Shown here: piece by piece, positions 1-7,788 of the stretch | Position numbering within the stretch: position 1 is the first letter of the stretch | Layout of the letters: each line of letters starts with the position of its first letter | Source of the DNA: Clostridiales bacterium | GTDB taxonomy: Bacteria; Bacillota; Clostridia; Saccharofermentanales; Saccharofermentanaceae | Direction: 5' to 3' | NCBI GenBank assembly: GCA_017620475.1 | Contig: JAFZQI010000039.1 | Coordinates: forward strand, 1 to 64,000 | DNA length: 64,000 nt | Translations under genes and position numbers: made by a program | Notes under the pieces: model-generated | Seen by the model: only the letters and a program-made list of their open reading frames with translations | What the model was told of the DNA's origin: nothing | Databases searched by the model: none

Positions 1-53
1 ATCACAAGTTCATTCTACAACTTGGAGTTAACTCTAAGTCAAGGGTTGTTTCA

Positions 54-94
54 AAAAATTATCGGCTCCCCGTGGAAAATCACGAAGAGCCGAT
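54..94 (-). terminator. Rho-independent terminator at the end of the minus-strand operon
   Basis: Read on the minus strand, an 8-bp stem (ATCGGCTC / GAGCCGAT) with an inner CGTG/CACG pairing is followed by AATTTTTT. It lies directly downstream of the flavodoxin gene and directly 3' of a tRNA-Leu 3' remnant, so it probably was that tRNA's own terminator and now closes the operon. Confidence 0.75.
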
Positions 95-96
95 TT

Positions 97-115
97 TGGT
101 GCGGATGACAGGACT
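97..115 (-). other. tRNA-Leu 3'-end remnant (possible attachment-site scar)
   Basis: The minus strand reads AGTCCTGTCATCCGCACCA: the 3' half of a T-loop and T-stem, a 7-nt acceptor strand, a discriminator A and CCA. It matches the last 19 nt of the intact tRNA-Leu at 6055-6137 except for two acceptor-stem bases. No GGTTC, anticodon arm or D-arm lies upstream. Isolated tRNA 3' ends of this size are the usual scar of a tRNA-targeting integrase. A decayed tRNA gene is the alternative. Confidence 0.55.
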
Positions 116-186
116 AAATACAATCACGTCCTATTTTCAATGGTCTCAGGGTTTTATACCCCGCTTTTACCCCGGATATTCGATAT

Positions 187-663
187 TCAAATAAACTGTT
201 CTGCCCACTCCTTCAGACTTGCTTCCGAAGCCGAAGGTGCAAACTTCTTGCCGTCCTTCACGATAGCAGCAGGAGCTAATGCCTGCAAGTTTTTGTACGA
301 GTCGCCAAGACCAGATCCTCCGGATGTCGCAAAAGGAACTACTGTCTTTCCGCTGAAATCGTAACTCTCTATGAAAGTATCTATGATCGACGGTTCTCTG
401 TACCACCAGATCGGGAATCCGACAAAGACCGTGTCATACTGTTCTATATTTTCAACTTTGGTTCCGATAGCAGGGCGGCTGGATCTGTCTGCCATCTCTA
501 CTGAACTTCTGGATTTCTTATCCATCCAGTTCAGATCCTCTTTCGTGTAGGGAATCTTCGGAGCGACCTCATAAAGATCTGCACCGATTGCATGGGCGAG
601 GTTATCTGCTACCTTCGCCGTTACTCCGCTTGCACTGAAAAATGCTACTAATACTTTTGACAT
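187..663 (-). CDS. Flavodoxin-like protein
   Basis: Predicted 158-residue flavodoxin. The N-terminus (FFSASGVTAKVA, about residues 8-19) corresponds to the FMN-phosphate loop after the first beta strand, and FVGFPIWWYREP at mid-protein is the second FMN-contacting region typical of flavodoxins. Such proteins carry one or two electrons through bound FMN in the cytoplasm. The start is set by GGAGG 8-9 nt upstream of ATG. It is the last gene of a minus-strand operon, 29 nt after the glutamine amidotransferase. An electron-donor role for the thiol and sulfur enzymes upstream is inference. The redox partner is unknown. Confidence 0.85.
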   Translation of the reverse strand: MSKVLVAFFSASGVTAKVADNLAHAIGADLYEVAPKIPYTKEDLNWMDKKSRSSVEMADRSSRPAIGTKVENIEQYDTVFVGFPIWWYREPSIIDTFIESYDFSGKTVVPFATSGGSGLGDSYKNLQALAPAAIVKDGKKFAPSASEASLKEWAEQFI

Positions 664-692
664 AGTTATTACCTCCGTTGTTTTTCAGATGA

Positions 693-1448
693 TCAGAGCT
701 CAGAATATGCCAGATAAAGCATCCTCATATGCTCTTCGTCAAATACATAAGTATGGTCGTGAACGGTCCCACTATAGATCATCCGTCCATCGCGATAGAC
801 CTGGAGCTGATTCATCGGTACGGGAATCCAGTTTCCGTCATCCAGCGGTCGGGTCGAGAAGATCGTATTTCCGTCCTCAGATTTCTGATACAGGGTATTC
901 TCTTCGTTCTTGTGAACATAGACGTTCGTTCCGTCGAAAAGAAGAAGATTCAGTTTGTTTTTGTCCGACAGCCGGACGACGATCTCGTCGATCTTATCGA
1001 ATCTTTTCTTTTCATCCTCGATGCCCTCCACTTTATCCAGAAGATACAGGAGGATACGTTCACTGTCTGTCGTTCCTTCCTGGAGACGGAAATACGAGTC
1101 CAGTTCAGACGACTCGAAGATCGTCCCGTTATGCGCCAGTACCCAATTCGTCCCGTCCGCATCTTTCTTTTCAAAAGGATGGGTGTTGAGATATTCCACG
1201 TGACCGATCGTGGCCTTTCTTATGTGCGCGAAAAGCCCTCTGCAGACACACTTGGATTTCAGGATATCCGAAACGATCTCACTTCTTGATGCATTGATCG
1301 GTTCTTTCACGAGCAGGACCTCACCGTTATCGTCCCATGTAGCCAGTCCCCAGCCGTCCGGATTCTGATCTCCATGAGAAAAGAACGTCTTCAGCAGATG
1401 CTTGACATCCTTTCTTTTTTCGGAAGAAACGGCCAGTAATTCACACAT
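693..1448 (-). CDS. Class II glutamine amidotransferase (YafJ/EgtC-like)
   Basis: 251 residues beginning MCELLAV, so after Met removal Cys2 is the N-terminal nucleophile of the Ntn-hydrolase class. Other class II motifs follow: NPDGWGLA, AHIRKAT, an NTHPF segment and LAHNGTI, which shape the glutamine/gamma-glutamyl site. An in-frame ATG 30 codons upstream would bury the catalytic Cys, and the chosen ATG has AGGAG 9 nt upstream, so the shorter form is correct. It overlaps the stop of the glutamate-cysteine ligase gene by 8 nt, which implies coupled translation. In ergothioneine synthesis EgtC of this family removes a gamma-glutamyl group from a product built by EgtA; a similar gamma-glutamyl hydrolase role is possible, substrate unknown. 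Confidence 0.85.
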   Translation of the reverse strand: MCELLAVSSEKRKDVKHLLKTFFSHGDQNPDGWGLATWDDNGEVLLVKEPINASRSEIVSDILKSKCVCRGLFAHIRKATIGHVEYLNTHPFEKKDADGTNWVLAHNGTIFESSELDSYFRLQEGTTDSERILLYLLDKVEGIEDEKKRFDKIDEIVVRLSDKNKLNLLLFDGTNVYVHKNEENTLYQKSEDGNTIFSTRPLDDGNWIPVPMNQLQVYRDGRMIYSGTVHDHTYVFDEEHMRMLYLAYSEL

Positions 1449-2664
1449 ACTGTAGGTACTCCTGTTCTTTTTCGGAAAGTTCAGTGGAAGCAAGTTCCGA
1501 TATATATTTATACCACTCTTTCGCAGTATGGTCACCATAGATCACCGCATTAAACCCGTGGATCTTGATTTCTTCTACCGCCTCCTGGATCATCTCAGAA
1601 GAAGTGATGTGTGATAGTCTCTCCTCAAGCGCAGTAAGGTTGTTGTCGGAATAGACCAGTCCCTTGATAAGTGCCACATATCCCAGTGCTTTTTCAATCG
1701 GAACACTGTCTGCCACGCGGATCTCGATATATTTCTTTACACGGAAATGGAAGAACCCCATTGATATGAAGTGTTCTATCAGCCGGTTCTCTCTTTCCTT
1801 GACGAGCTCCTCTTCTTTTACAAGTTTCTGTTCCAGAAGATCGGCGGCATTTTTGTTTCCGACATCGCTTGTCTCTCCCTCATCGGTAAGAAGGATCAAC
1901 GGAGTATGCAGTATCACATCCGCGATCTTTCCGTAACCAAAGTCCGGATCAAAGGACTCCGGATAGAAGCCCGTCCGTGCAGGATCAAGATCGTCCCATT
2001 CCTGGATGCGGAAGAGATGTTTCTTATCGGATCCTTTCTCAAGAACAGACTCTTCGTCACTCTTACTCTCCATCGCGATCATAAGGATCGGCGAGATCTT
2101 CTGAAGGACACGGAGTTTTCTTACCAGATCCGATTCAGACCGATAGTCCACAGAGACCTGTACGGACGAGGAAGCGCGCATCATGTATTTTCCGTATTTC
2201 CCGCTCTTTCGGAAATAGACATCCATGTATTTATATCTCTTTTTGGGCGACAGCGGAATGTCATCCGGGTCAAGTTCTCCCGACTCCACAAGCGGCAGGT
2301 TTCCTTTGTTAATGATCGAGTAGCCACTTTCGGCAAAGATCGGTTCCCATAAGGATAGAAAATCACGATAAATCGATTCGATCTCCCCGATATCCGATTT
2401 CGGATCGATGCTGATCTCGAACTGGCAGGCCGGCTCCAGCGTCACGGAATACCCGGGAACGACATACCCGACAGTATAGCCATCCATAAAGATCTTCTTC
2501 GCCTGAAGATCTTCCGCTACTTTTGAAATAAGACCGGTTACCTCATCAAATCCGATCATGAGACCCTTCTCATTCACGACGAAATGCTCGATCTCCAATC
2601 CGAGATTCTGTCCGGACGATTCTCCTGACCGGATAAACTTGATTATATCTTCACGTATGGCCAT
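1441..2664 (-). CDS. Glutamate-cysteine ligase family protein (GCS2/EgtA-like)
   Basis: 407 residues resembling the GshA/EgtA type of glutamate-cysteine ligases: an N-terminal GLEIEHFVV ATP-grasp-like metal-binding start, TLEPACQFEISIDP, and MMRASSSVQVSVDY. These enzymes join glutamate to cysteine or another amine with ATP to give a gamma-glutamyl product. The start has AAAGGA 8 nt upstream. The gene lies 30 nt after a GNAT gene and is translationally coupled to the class II amidotransferase. No glutathione synthetase and no EgtB or EgtD is in the window, so the end product is open: gamma-glutamylcysteine itself, or an unknown gamma-glutamyl carrier intermediate trimmed by the partner. Confidence 0.8.
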   Translation of the reverse strand: MAIREDIIKFIRSGESSGQNLGLEIEHFVVNEKGLMIGFDEVTGLISKVAEDLQAKKIFMDGYTVGYVVPGYSVTLEPACQFEISIDPKSDIGEIESIYRDFLSLWEPIFAESGYSIINKGNLPLVESGELDPDDIPLSPKKRYKYMDVYFRKSGKYGKYMMRASSSVQVSVDYRSESDLVRKLRVLQKISPILMIAMESKSDEESVLEKGSDKKHLFRIQEWDDLDPARTGFYPESFDPDFGYGKIADVILHTPLILLTDEGETSDVGNKNAADLLEQKLVKEEELVKERENRLIEHFISMGFFHFRVKKYIEIRVADSVPIEKALGYVALIKGLVYSDNNLTALEERLSHITSSEMIQEAVEEIKIHGFNAVIYGDHTAKEWYKYISELASTELSEKEQEYLQYV

Positions 2665-2693
2665 TTTAGTTTCCTTTCTTCTTTCCTTCTTCG

Positions 2694-3137
2694 TCAGTCG
2701 ATAAAACCCGCTTCTTTATAATGTGACTCGTCATGGAAGATCACGTACGCCGTCTTTAGTCTCTTAAATCCCCAATGTTCATAAAGGCCGATATGCTTCG
2801 GATGTGTATACAAAGTAACGTTACAGCCTTCTACTCTCTTTAAAATCTCGTCAACTATCACCTTTCCGATTCCGTGACCTCTGTACTCATCTCTCACGGC
2901 GATGTTAAATATCGATGCATGCGTGATGCCGTCAGATATGGCCCGACCTACTCCGATAACTTTCTCATCCGCCTTGACAAAAATGGTGACATAGCTGTTT
3001 TCAAATACGGTTTTCTGTGTTTTCGCATCCAGATTGCTCAATCCATAGAAAGAAAGAATCTCCGCTACTTCTTCAAAGTCTATCCCATCGACCGTATCAA
3101 TTATTCGGTATTCAATATTCTTCATATCTGTCATCAT
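2694..3137 (-). CDS. GNAT family N-acetyltransferase
   Basis: About 147 residues with the GNAT core: a beta-strand SIFNIAVRDEYRGHGIGKVIV segment that includes the acetyl-CoA pyrophosphate loop (RGHGIG), and a C-terminal YEHWGFKR strand. The start is uncertain. Tandem ATG codons lie at 3137 and 3134 with only a weak purine run ahead, and an upstream ATG at 3191 would overlap the previous gene by 43 nt. I chose 3137 because it leaves an 11-nt gap after the upstream stop. It is second of two adjacent acetyltransferases after cysteine synthase. The acceptor substrate cannot be read from the sequence. Confidence 0.8.
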   Translation of the reverse strand: MMTDMKNIEYRIIDTVDGIDFEEVAEILSFYGLSNLDAKTQKTVFENSYVTIFVKADEKVIGVGRAISDGITHASIFNIAVRDEYRGHGIGKVIVDEILKRVEGCNVTLYTHPKHIGLYEHWGFKRLKTAYVIFHDESHYKEAGFID

Positions 3138-3148
3138 TCTCGTTCGTG

Positions 3149-3646
3149 TCAGTTCTTTTGGCGTGTGAAAGTCAATCGCATCTGATACCATGTGACACCT
3201 CCATGTGCCGATCCCGAAACGCCTTCGTTTACAAATCCAAGTCGTTCATAAAAGTGCACCAGATATTCCTTACAGGTCAGAACGACGCCGAGCCTGCCCT
3301 CTTTCTCTGCCTGTCCGACAAACCGTCTGACCATATCAGAAGCCAGTCCCTGCCGTCGGTGATCAGGATGTGTCGCCACCCCAAAGATCATCTGCCACTT
3401 CCCGTTTTTATCGTGAAGATCCGCGGAAGCATACATCTCATCTGTAAGATCCTTTTCATCTGTAACTAATCCGTTCACACAGCACAAGATCTCCCCATCA
3501 TGTTCCACGACCAGGAAATGATCCGGATAGACACGAAGCCTGTCTTGAAAAGCAGCTAAGGAGGCCGCCTCTTCCTTAGGAAAAGCACTTGCCTCCAGTC
3601 TGCTTATCTTATCTGCATCTTCTACAGTCGCTTTTCTAACTGTCAT
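3149..3646 (-). CDS. GNAT family N-acetyltransferase
   Basis: 165 residues with a clear GNAT fold: FGVATHPDHRRQGLASDMVRRFV holds the acetyl-CoA binding loop (RRQGLA), and HFYERLGFV is the C-terminal beta-bulge strand. It transfers an acetyl group from acetyl-CoA to an unknown amine in the cytoplasm. Its ATG overlaps the TAA stop of cysteine synthase by one base (TAATG), with GGAGGAG just inside the upstream gene, so the pair is probably translationally coupled. That coupling suggests, but does not prove, an acceptor linked to cysteine or its precursors. Confidence 0.85.
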   Translation of the reverse strand: MTVRKATVEDADKISRLEASAFPKEEAASLAAFQDRLRVYPDHFLVVEHDGEILCCVNGLVTDEKDLTDEMYASADLHDKNGKWQMIFGVATHPDHRRQGLASDMVRRFVGQAEKEGRLGVVLTCKEYLVHFYERLGFVNEGVSGSAHGGVTWYQMRLTFTRQKN

Positions 3647-4638
3647 TACTCCTCCGCAAACAAGTTAGTAGACAGATAACGAAGACCTGTATCCGGGAAA
3701 ACCGCCACGATCTTCTTGCCCTTGTTCTCCGGTCTTTTCGCAAGTTCGGTCGCCGCAAAAAGCGCTGCTCCGGAAGACGTTCCGATCAGGATACCGTCTT
3801 TTCTTGCTACATTTCTCGCCGCCTTATATGCATCCAATGCTTCTACGGCGATAACTTCGTCGTAGATATTCCGGTCGAGTGTCGACGGGACAAGATTATC
3901 CGGAACACCGGAGAACGGATGCACACCTGTGATCTCTTCATCCGGTTCCGGTTTCTCATCACTCGGGAGAGAATTCGGGCCCGGCTGTACGCCTACTACC
4001 TTGATATTCGGATTCTTGGATTTCAGGAATCCGCCTGCACCCGAGATCGTTCCGCCTGTTCCTACACAAGCAACAAGAATATCCACTTTGCCTTCTGTGT
4101 CTTCCCAGATCTCCGGACCGGTCGTCAATCTGTGGATGTTCGGATTGGCAGGATTTGAGCACTGGTCGACAAAAACTACGTTCTCTTCTTTAGAGATCAC
4201 TTCATCCTTCAGGGACTTGATCGCTGCGACGAAGTCGCCATTTGTCTCTTTCAGTGTTTTGGAAATAGACGGTTCCTCTGTAAGTTTGATCGTCTTGCCG
4301 CCGAAAGCCTTGATGACCTTGAATCTTTCCTCTGAAACCTGATCCTGGATATACACGCGGAAAGGATATCCTTTTGCTGCCGCGATCGCAGCAAGACCAA
4401 TTCCTGTGTTTCCGCTCGTGGTCTCAACGACCGTGTACCCGGGCTTCAGTTTTCCGCTCTTTTCAGCGTCTTCGATCATCGCAAGAGCGATTCTGTCCTT
4501 GACGCTCTGGTTCGGATTGAAGTACTCCAGCTTACCGATAACTTCAGCTTCCAGACCATTGTCTTTGATGTACCCGTTCAGTTTAAGAAGTGGGGTTCTT
4601 CCTACCAGTTCTGTGATTGATTGATATACTCCGGACAT
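3646..4638 (-). CDS. cysK: Cysteine synthase (O-acetylserine sulfhydrylase)
   Basis: 330 residues with the full fold-type II PLP signature. Lys47 in NQSVKDR is the Schiff-base lysine, TSGNTG (74-79) is the substrate loop, GTGGTISG binds the PLP phosphate, and GTSSGAA is the C-terminal loop. The enzyme makes cysteine from O-acetylserine and sulfide in the cytoplasm. An upstream ATG exists, but GGAGG lies 8-9 nt before the ATG at 4638, which starts exactly at the usual N-terminus. A cystathionine beta-synthase-like activity cannot be excluded. Its neighbours (RidA, the gamma-glutamyl enzymes) give the operon a cysteine/thiol theme. Confidence 0.95.
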   Translation of the reverse strand: MSGVYQSITELVGRTPLLKLNGYIKDNGLEAEVIGKLEYFNPNQSVKDRIALAMIEDAEKSGKLKPGYTVVETTSGNTGIGLAAIAAAKGYPFRVYIQDQVSEERFKVIKAFGGKTIKLTEEPSISKTLKETNGDFVAAIKSLKDEVISKEENVVFVDQCSNPANPNIHRLTTGPEIWEDTEGKVDILVACVGTGGTISGAGGFLKSKNPNIKVVGVQPGPNSLPSDEKPEPDEEITGVHPFSGVPDNLVPSTLDRNIYDEVIAVEALDAYKAARNVARKDGILIGTSSGAALFAATELAKRPENKGKKIVAVFPDTGLRYLSTNLFAEE

Positions 4639-4709
4639 GTTTTTTTCCTCCATTGGATGTGATGATTTCATGCTAACATCCGGGTATATTCTTGAAAAAT
4701 ACCGGCCTT

Positions 4710-5102
4710 TTATCGTCCGAGATAATCTTCACTTATCACAGCAATGACCTCGATCTCTACAAGTGTCCCCTTCGGAAGCGCGGAAACTTCAACACAGCTT
4801 CTTGCCGGATTTCCCGTAAACGCCTTCGCGTAGATCGAATTGAACGTTGCAAAGTTACCGATATCCGAAAGAAAACAGGTCGTCTTCACAACTTGATCCA
4901 GACTGCTTCCCGCCTCTTCAAGGACCGCCTGTAGATTCCGGATGACTTGTTCCGTCTGGCCTTCGATCCTCGTCTCAGTGATACTTCCCGAAGCCGGATC
5001 GATCGGGATCTGACCCGAAGTATAGACCAGTCCTCCGTTAACGATGGCCTGGGAATACGGACCAATTGCCGCAGGTGCTTTTTTCGTTTCAATGATTTTC
5101 AT
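4710..5102 (-). CDS. ridA: RidA family enamine/imine deaminase
   Basis: 130 residues of the YjgF/YER057c/UK114 family. IGPYSQAI near the N-terminus, VYTSGQIPIDP, and the signature ARSCVEVSALPKG with the conserved Arg that binds the substrate carboxylate are all present. RidA hydrolyses reactive 2-aminoacrylate and other imines made by PLP enzymes. Two upstream ATGs exist, but GGAGAG sits right before the ATG at 5102, giving the usual family length. Placement between TcdA and cysteine synthase is sensible because 2-aminoacrylate is formed in serine and cysteine PLP chemistry. Confidence 0.93.
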   Translation of the reverse strand: MKIIETKKAPAAIGPYSQAIVNGGLVYTSGQIPIDPASGSITETRIEGQTEQVIRNLQAVLEEAGSSLDQVVKTTCFLSDIGNFATFNSIYAKAFTGNPARSCVEVSALPKGTLVEIEVIAVISEDYLGR

Positions 5103-5128
5103 ACTCTCCATCCTTTCATGATTCAGAT

Positions 5129-5923
5129 TCATTCTGTTTTATCGTTTGATAGTTCTTCACTTTCTCTATATCCTCGGCAGAGATCGTTAATGATCTCGCC
5201 TGCGATGATCAACCCGACAACTGACGGCACAAAAGCCGTCGATCCGGGAATGTCTCTACGTTCTGTACACTTTCTCGTTGCGCCCGGCGGACAGATGCAG
5301 TGCTTCCTGCAGCTGATGGACATATCTTCCAACGGGCGGATCGGCGGCTCCTTGGAGTAGACAACCTTTAACGAGTCGATTCCTCTTTTTCTGCACTCTC
5401 TTCGCATGACTTTCGCAAGAGGACAGATCGATGTCTCATAGATATCCGCTACTTGGAAACCGGTCGGGTCCGTTTTATTCCCGGCGCCCATCGAAGAGAT
5501 CACGGGAACACCCAGGCTTTTCGCGTTTTCAATGATCGTCAGTTTTCCCGTGACAGTATCGATCGCATCGACCACATAGTCATATTTGCTGAAATCAAAT
5601 TGATCCTGCGTTTCCGGAAGATAGAACGTCTTATATGTCGTGACCTTGCAAGACGGCGATATCTCCGCGACGCGTTCCTGTGCCACGTCTACTTTATACT
5701 TTCCTACCGTTCTTCTTGTGGCAAGGATCTGACGGTTGATATTCGTCAGACACACCTGATCGTCATCGATCAGATCAAGCGCGCCAATGCCCGACCGAGC
5801 CAGCGCCTCGACCGTATAGCCGCCCACACCGCCGATCCCGAAAATCGCAATACGACAGTGCGCAAGTTTATCCATCGCAGTTTTTCCATAAAGAAGCTGC
5901 GTTCTTGAAAACTCATTCAACAT
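5129..5923 (-). CDS. tcdA: tRNA threonylcarbamoyladenosine dehydratase (ThiF/E1-like)
   Basis: 264 residues of the E1-like ThiF/HesA superfamily. The Rossmann ATP loop is FGIGGVGGYTVEAL (28-41), followed by LIDDDQVCLTNINRQ and VVDAIDTVTGK, then a C-terminal segment with MRRECRKRGI and conserved cysteines. This pattern matches TcdA/CsdL, which uses ATP to cyclize t6A to ct6A at position 37 of ANN-decoding tRNAs. It is the first gene of the minus-strand operon, downstream of a TTGACA promoter. In other bacteria TcdA works with a cysteine-desulfurase sulfur relay, which is absent here; proximity to cysK may reflect that link. Confidence 0.9.
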   Translation of the reverse strand: MLNEFSRTQLLYGKTAMDKLAHCRIAIFGIGGVGGYTVEALARSGIGALDLIDDDQVCLTNINRQILATRRTVGKYKVDVAQERVAEISPSCKVTTYKTFYLPETQDQFDFSKYDYVVDAIDTVTGKLTIIENAKSLGVPVISSMGAGNKTDPTGFQVADIYETSICPLAKVMRRECRKRGIDSLKVVYSKEPPIRPLEDMSISCRKHCICPPGATRKCTERRDIPGSTAFVPSVVGLIIAGEIINDLCRGYRESEELSNDKTE

Positions 5924-5956
5924 ACTGTTTCAGTTACCTACTATGTTAATGGGATT

Positions 5957-5985
5957 ATAGTATATACAAGCGCCTGTTCTGTCAA
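5957..5985 (-). promoter_or_regulatory. Promoter of the tcdA-flavodoxin operon
   Basis: On the minus strand a perfect TTGACA (5985-5980) is followed by a 17-nt spacer and TACTAT (5962-5957), with an alternative TATAAT three bases further on. The tcdA start lies about 34 nt downstream. Confidence 0.7.
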
Positions 5986-6054
5986 TTGTTCGTATTATAC
6001 ATATACCCCATTCCCTGCACATCTGTACAAAGAATGGGGTAACTTCAGAAAACT

Positions 6055-6137
<83 letters not shown>

Positions 6138-6160
6138 ACGTGGGTTAAAAGCATGAAAAG

Positions 6161-6189
6161 ATGGTATCATTTTTCGCGAAAATGGTCAA
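6161..6189 (-). promoter_or_regulatory. Promoter of tRNA-Leu
   Basis: On the minus strand TTGACC and TACCAT are separated by 17 nt, about 24 nt upstream of the mature 5' end. The spacer contains the 12-bp palindrome TTTTCGCGAAAA. Confidence 0.6.
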
Positions 6190-6267
6190 TCTGTCGGCAG
6201 TTATCCGAAGCTTCCCATGAGTTAACAATAAAGAGTTATCGCATGAAGTCCTGCCTTGCATTTGGAA

Positions 6268-6276
6268 TGGTATAAT
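6268..6276 (+). promoter_or_regulatory. Extended -10 promoter of the fructokinase operon
   Basis: TGGTATAAT is a perfect extended -10 element with no convincing -35. It predicts a leader of about 55 nt before the fructokinase ATG. Confidence 0.6.
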
Positions 6277-6308
6277 GAGTTCCGTAGAACAAGGAAAATG
6301 AATTTGAA

Positions 6309-6324
6309 AGTGATCCGGATCACT
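6309..6324 (+). promoter_or_regulatory. 16-bp perfect palindrome in the fructokinase leader
   Basis: AGTGATCCGGATCACT is self-complementary over all 16 bases and lies between the -10 element and the start codon, ending 16 nt before the ATG where no clear Shine-Dalgarno is seen. It could be a repressor operator or an RNA hairpin. Confidence 0.5.
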
Positions 6325-6340
6325 CTTTATTGTTTATAGA

Positions 6341-7330
6341 ATGGAACAAGCTACGCACTGTAAAAGAACGGATATTGTTGCACTGGGTGAATTGCTGATC
6401 GATTTTACCGAGTGCGGAAGATCGGAAGACGGCATGAAGCTGTTTGAGCAGAATGCGGGTGGAGCACCTGCGAATCTTCTTACGGCAGCAAGCCATATGG
6501 GATGTACGACGGCTTTTATCGGTAAAGTCGGTGATGACATGCACGGCCGATTCCTTCTGGAGACCCTTGAGAAGGAAGGGATCTATACCCGATCCGTGAT
6601 CGTGGATAAGAACTATTTCACGACTTTGGCCTTTGTGGAACTGACGAAAGAGGGAGAAAGAAGTTTCTCCTTTTCAAGGAAACCCGGTGCTGATACGATG
6701 CTCCGAAAAGAAGAACTGGATAGGGATCTTCTTTCGGATTGCCGGATTTTTCATTTCGGGTCACTCTCACTAACGGATGAACCCGCAAGGAGTGCTACTC
6801 TCGAAGCCGTGCGATTGGCAAAGGAAAGCGGTGCCGTTATCTCTTATGATCCGAATTACCGTGCCTCGCTTTGGGAGAGCCGGGAGAAGGCGGTGGAACA
6901 GATGAGATCCGTCATTCCCATGACCGATCTTCTGAAAGTGTCGGATGAAGAAAGTTTGCTGTTGACCGGCTGTGCATCCTGTGAAGAAGCGGCAGATATC
7001 CTTCTGTCGATGGGACCGAAGCTGGTTGCCATTACTCTCGGAAGTGAGGGTGTACTCCTCGCAAGGAAAAACGAAAGAGAAAGAATCAGTTCTTTTGCCG
7101 TCGAAAATGTGGTAGATACAACAGGCGCAGGGGACACGTTCTGGGGAGGGTTCTTAAGTGCTTTTTTCCCCTTTGACCGTTCTGTCGAAGCCATGACATG
7201 GAAAGATCTTCGAAACTGTGCTCTGACAGGAAATGCCGCCGCTGCACTTTGTATCCGGAAACGAGGCGGGATCCCGTCGATCCCGGGCAGAGAAGAAGTC
7301 GAACAGCTGCAGCGTACAATTAAAGAATAA
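6341..7330 (+). CDS. scrK: PfkB-family sugar kinase, probable fructokinase
   Basis: 329 residues of the ribokinase/PfkB family. GELLIDF starts the fold, NAGGAPANLL is the sugar-binding loop, GKVGDDMHG follows, and DTTGAGDTFWGG ends with the catalytic base Asp265 and the anion hole. It phosphorylates a sugar with ATP in the cytoplasm; the N-terminus and GGAPAN pattern best fit fructokinases, but 2-keto-3-deoxygluconate or another ketose is possible. No strong ribosome binding site precedes the ATG; a 16-bp palindrome occupies the leader instead. It is the first of three co-directional genes with a GNAT and rpiA, suggesting feed into the pentose phosphate pathway. Confidence 0.85.
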   Translation: MEQATHCKRTDIVALGELLIDFTECGRSEDGMKLFEQNAGGAPANLLTAASHMGCTTAFIGKVGDDMHGRFLLETLEKEGIYTRSVIVDKNYFTTLAFVELTKEGERSFSFSRKPGADTMLRKEELDRDLLSDCRIFHFGSLSLTDEPARSATLEAVRLAKESGAVISYDPNYRASLWESREKAVEQMRSVIPMTDLLKVSDEESLLLTGCASCEEAADILLSMGPKLVAITLGSEGVLLARKNERERISSFAVENVVDTTGAGDTFWGGFLSAFFPFDRSVEAMTWKDLRNCALTGNAAAALCIRKRGGIPSIPGREEVEQLQRTIKE

Positions 7331-7349
7331 AAAAGGAGAGGAACGGAAC

Positions 7350-7772
7350 ATGATCCGGTATGGTGAATATATAACGGCTGAGGAGTATATGGATCTGCGC
7401 AAAAAGGTGGGCTGGATGGAGTTCCCGCTCGAGGAGGCGCAAGCCTGTATCGACAACGCCTATATGGTCCGTTGTGTACGGGACGACGAGAAGGCCATCG
7501 GTGTGGTAAGGCTTCTTTGGGATGGCGGATATATCGCTTTTCTTTCCGATGTGATCGTTGATCCCGGGTATCAGGGACAGGGGATCGGAAGGACACTGGT
7601 GGAAATCTGTATTCAGCGATTGAAAAGTGATATGAAGCCCGGCTATAAGGTGAAACTGACGCTGAATTCGGCCAAGGGAAAAGAACCGTTCTATGAGAAA
7701 TTCGGATTCAAAGTCCGCCCGAATGAAGACGCGGGTCCGGCGATGGATCAGTGGTTTATTGCGGAAAACTAA
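7350..7772 (+). CDS. GNAT family N-acetyltransferase
   Basis: 140 residues. FLSDVIVDPGYQGQGIGRTLVE is the classic GNAT acetyl-CoA segment (QGQGIG loop) and PFYEKFGFKVRP the closing strand. The ATG at 7350 is preceded by GGAGAGG; an in-frame upstream extension lies within the fructokinase gene and is ignored. It starts 19 nt after fructokinase and ends 16 nt before rpiA. The acceptor is unknown, and a link to sugar phosphate metabolism is only suggested by position. Confidence 0.85.
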   Translation: MIRYGEYITAEEYMDLRKKVGWMEFPLEEAQACIDNAYMVRCVRDDEKAIGVVRLLWDGGYIAFLSDVIVDPGYQGQGIGRTLVEICIQRLKSDMKPGYKVKLTLNSAKGKEPFYEKFGFKVRPNEDAGPAMDQWFIAEN

Positions 7773-7788
7773 GGTTTAGAGAGGTGAT

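Noticed and set aside
97..186. A complete second tRNA-Leu gene
   Set aside because: Only the last 19 nt match; no T-loop GGTTC, anticodon or D-arm is found upstream.
693..2664. Ergothioneine biosynthesis locus
   Set aside because: Only the EgtA-like and EgtC-like partners are seen; EgtB, EgtD and EgtE are missing.
6007..6039. Inverted repeat CCCCATTC / GAATGGGG downstream of tRNA-Leu as a terminator
   Set aside because: The loop is 17 nt and no T-run follows on either strand.
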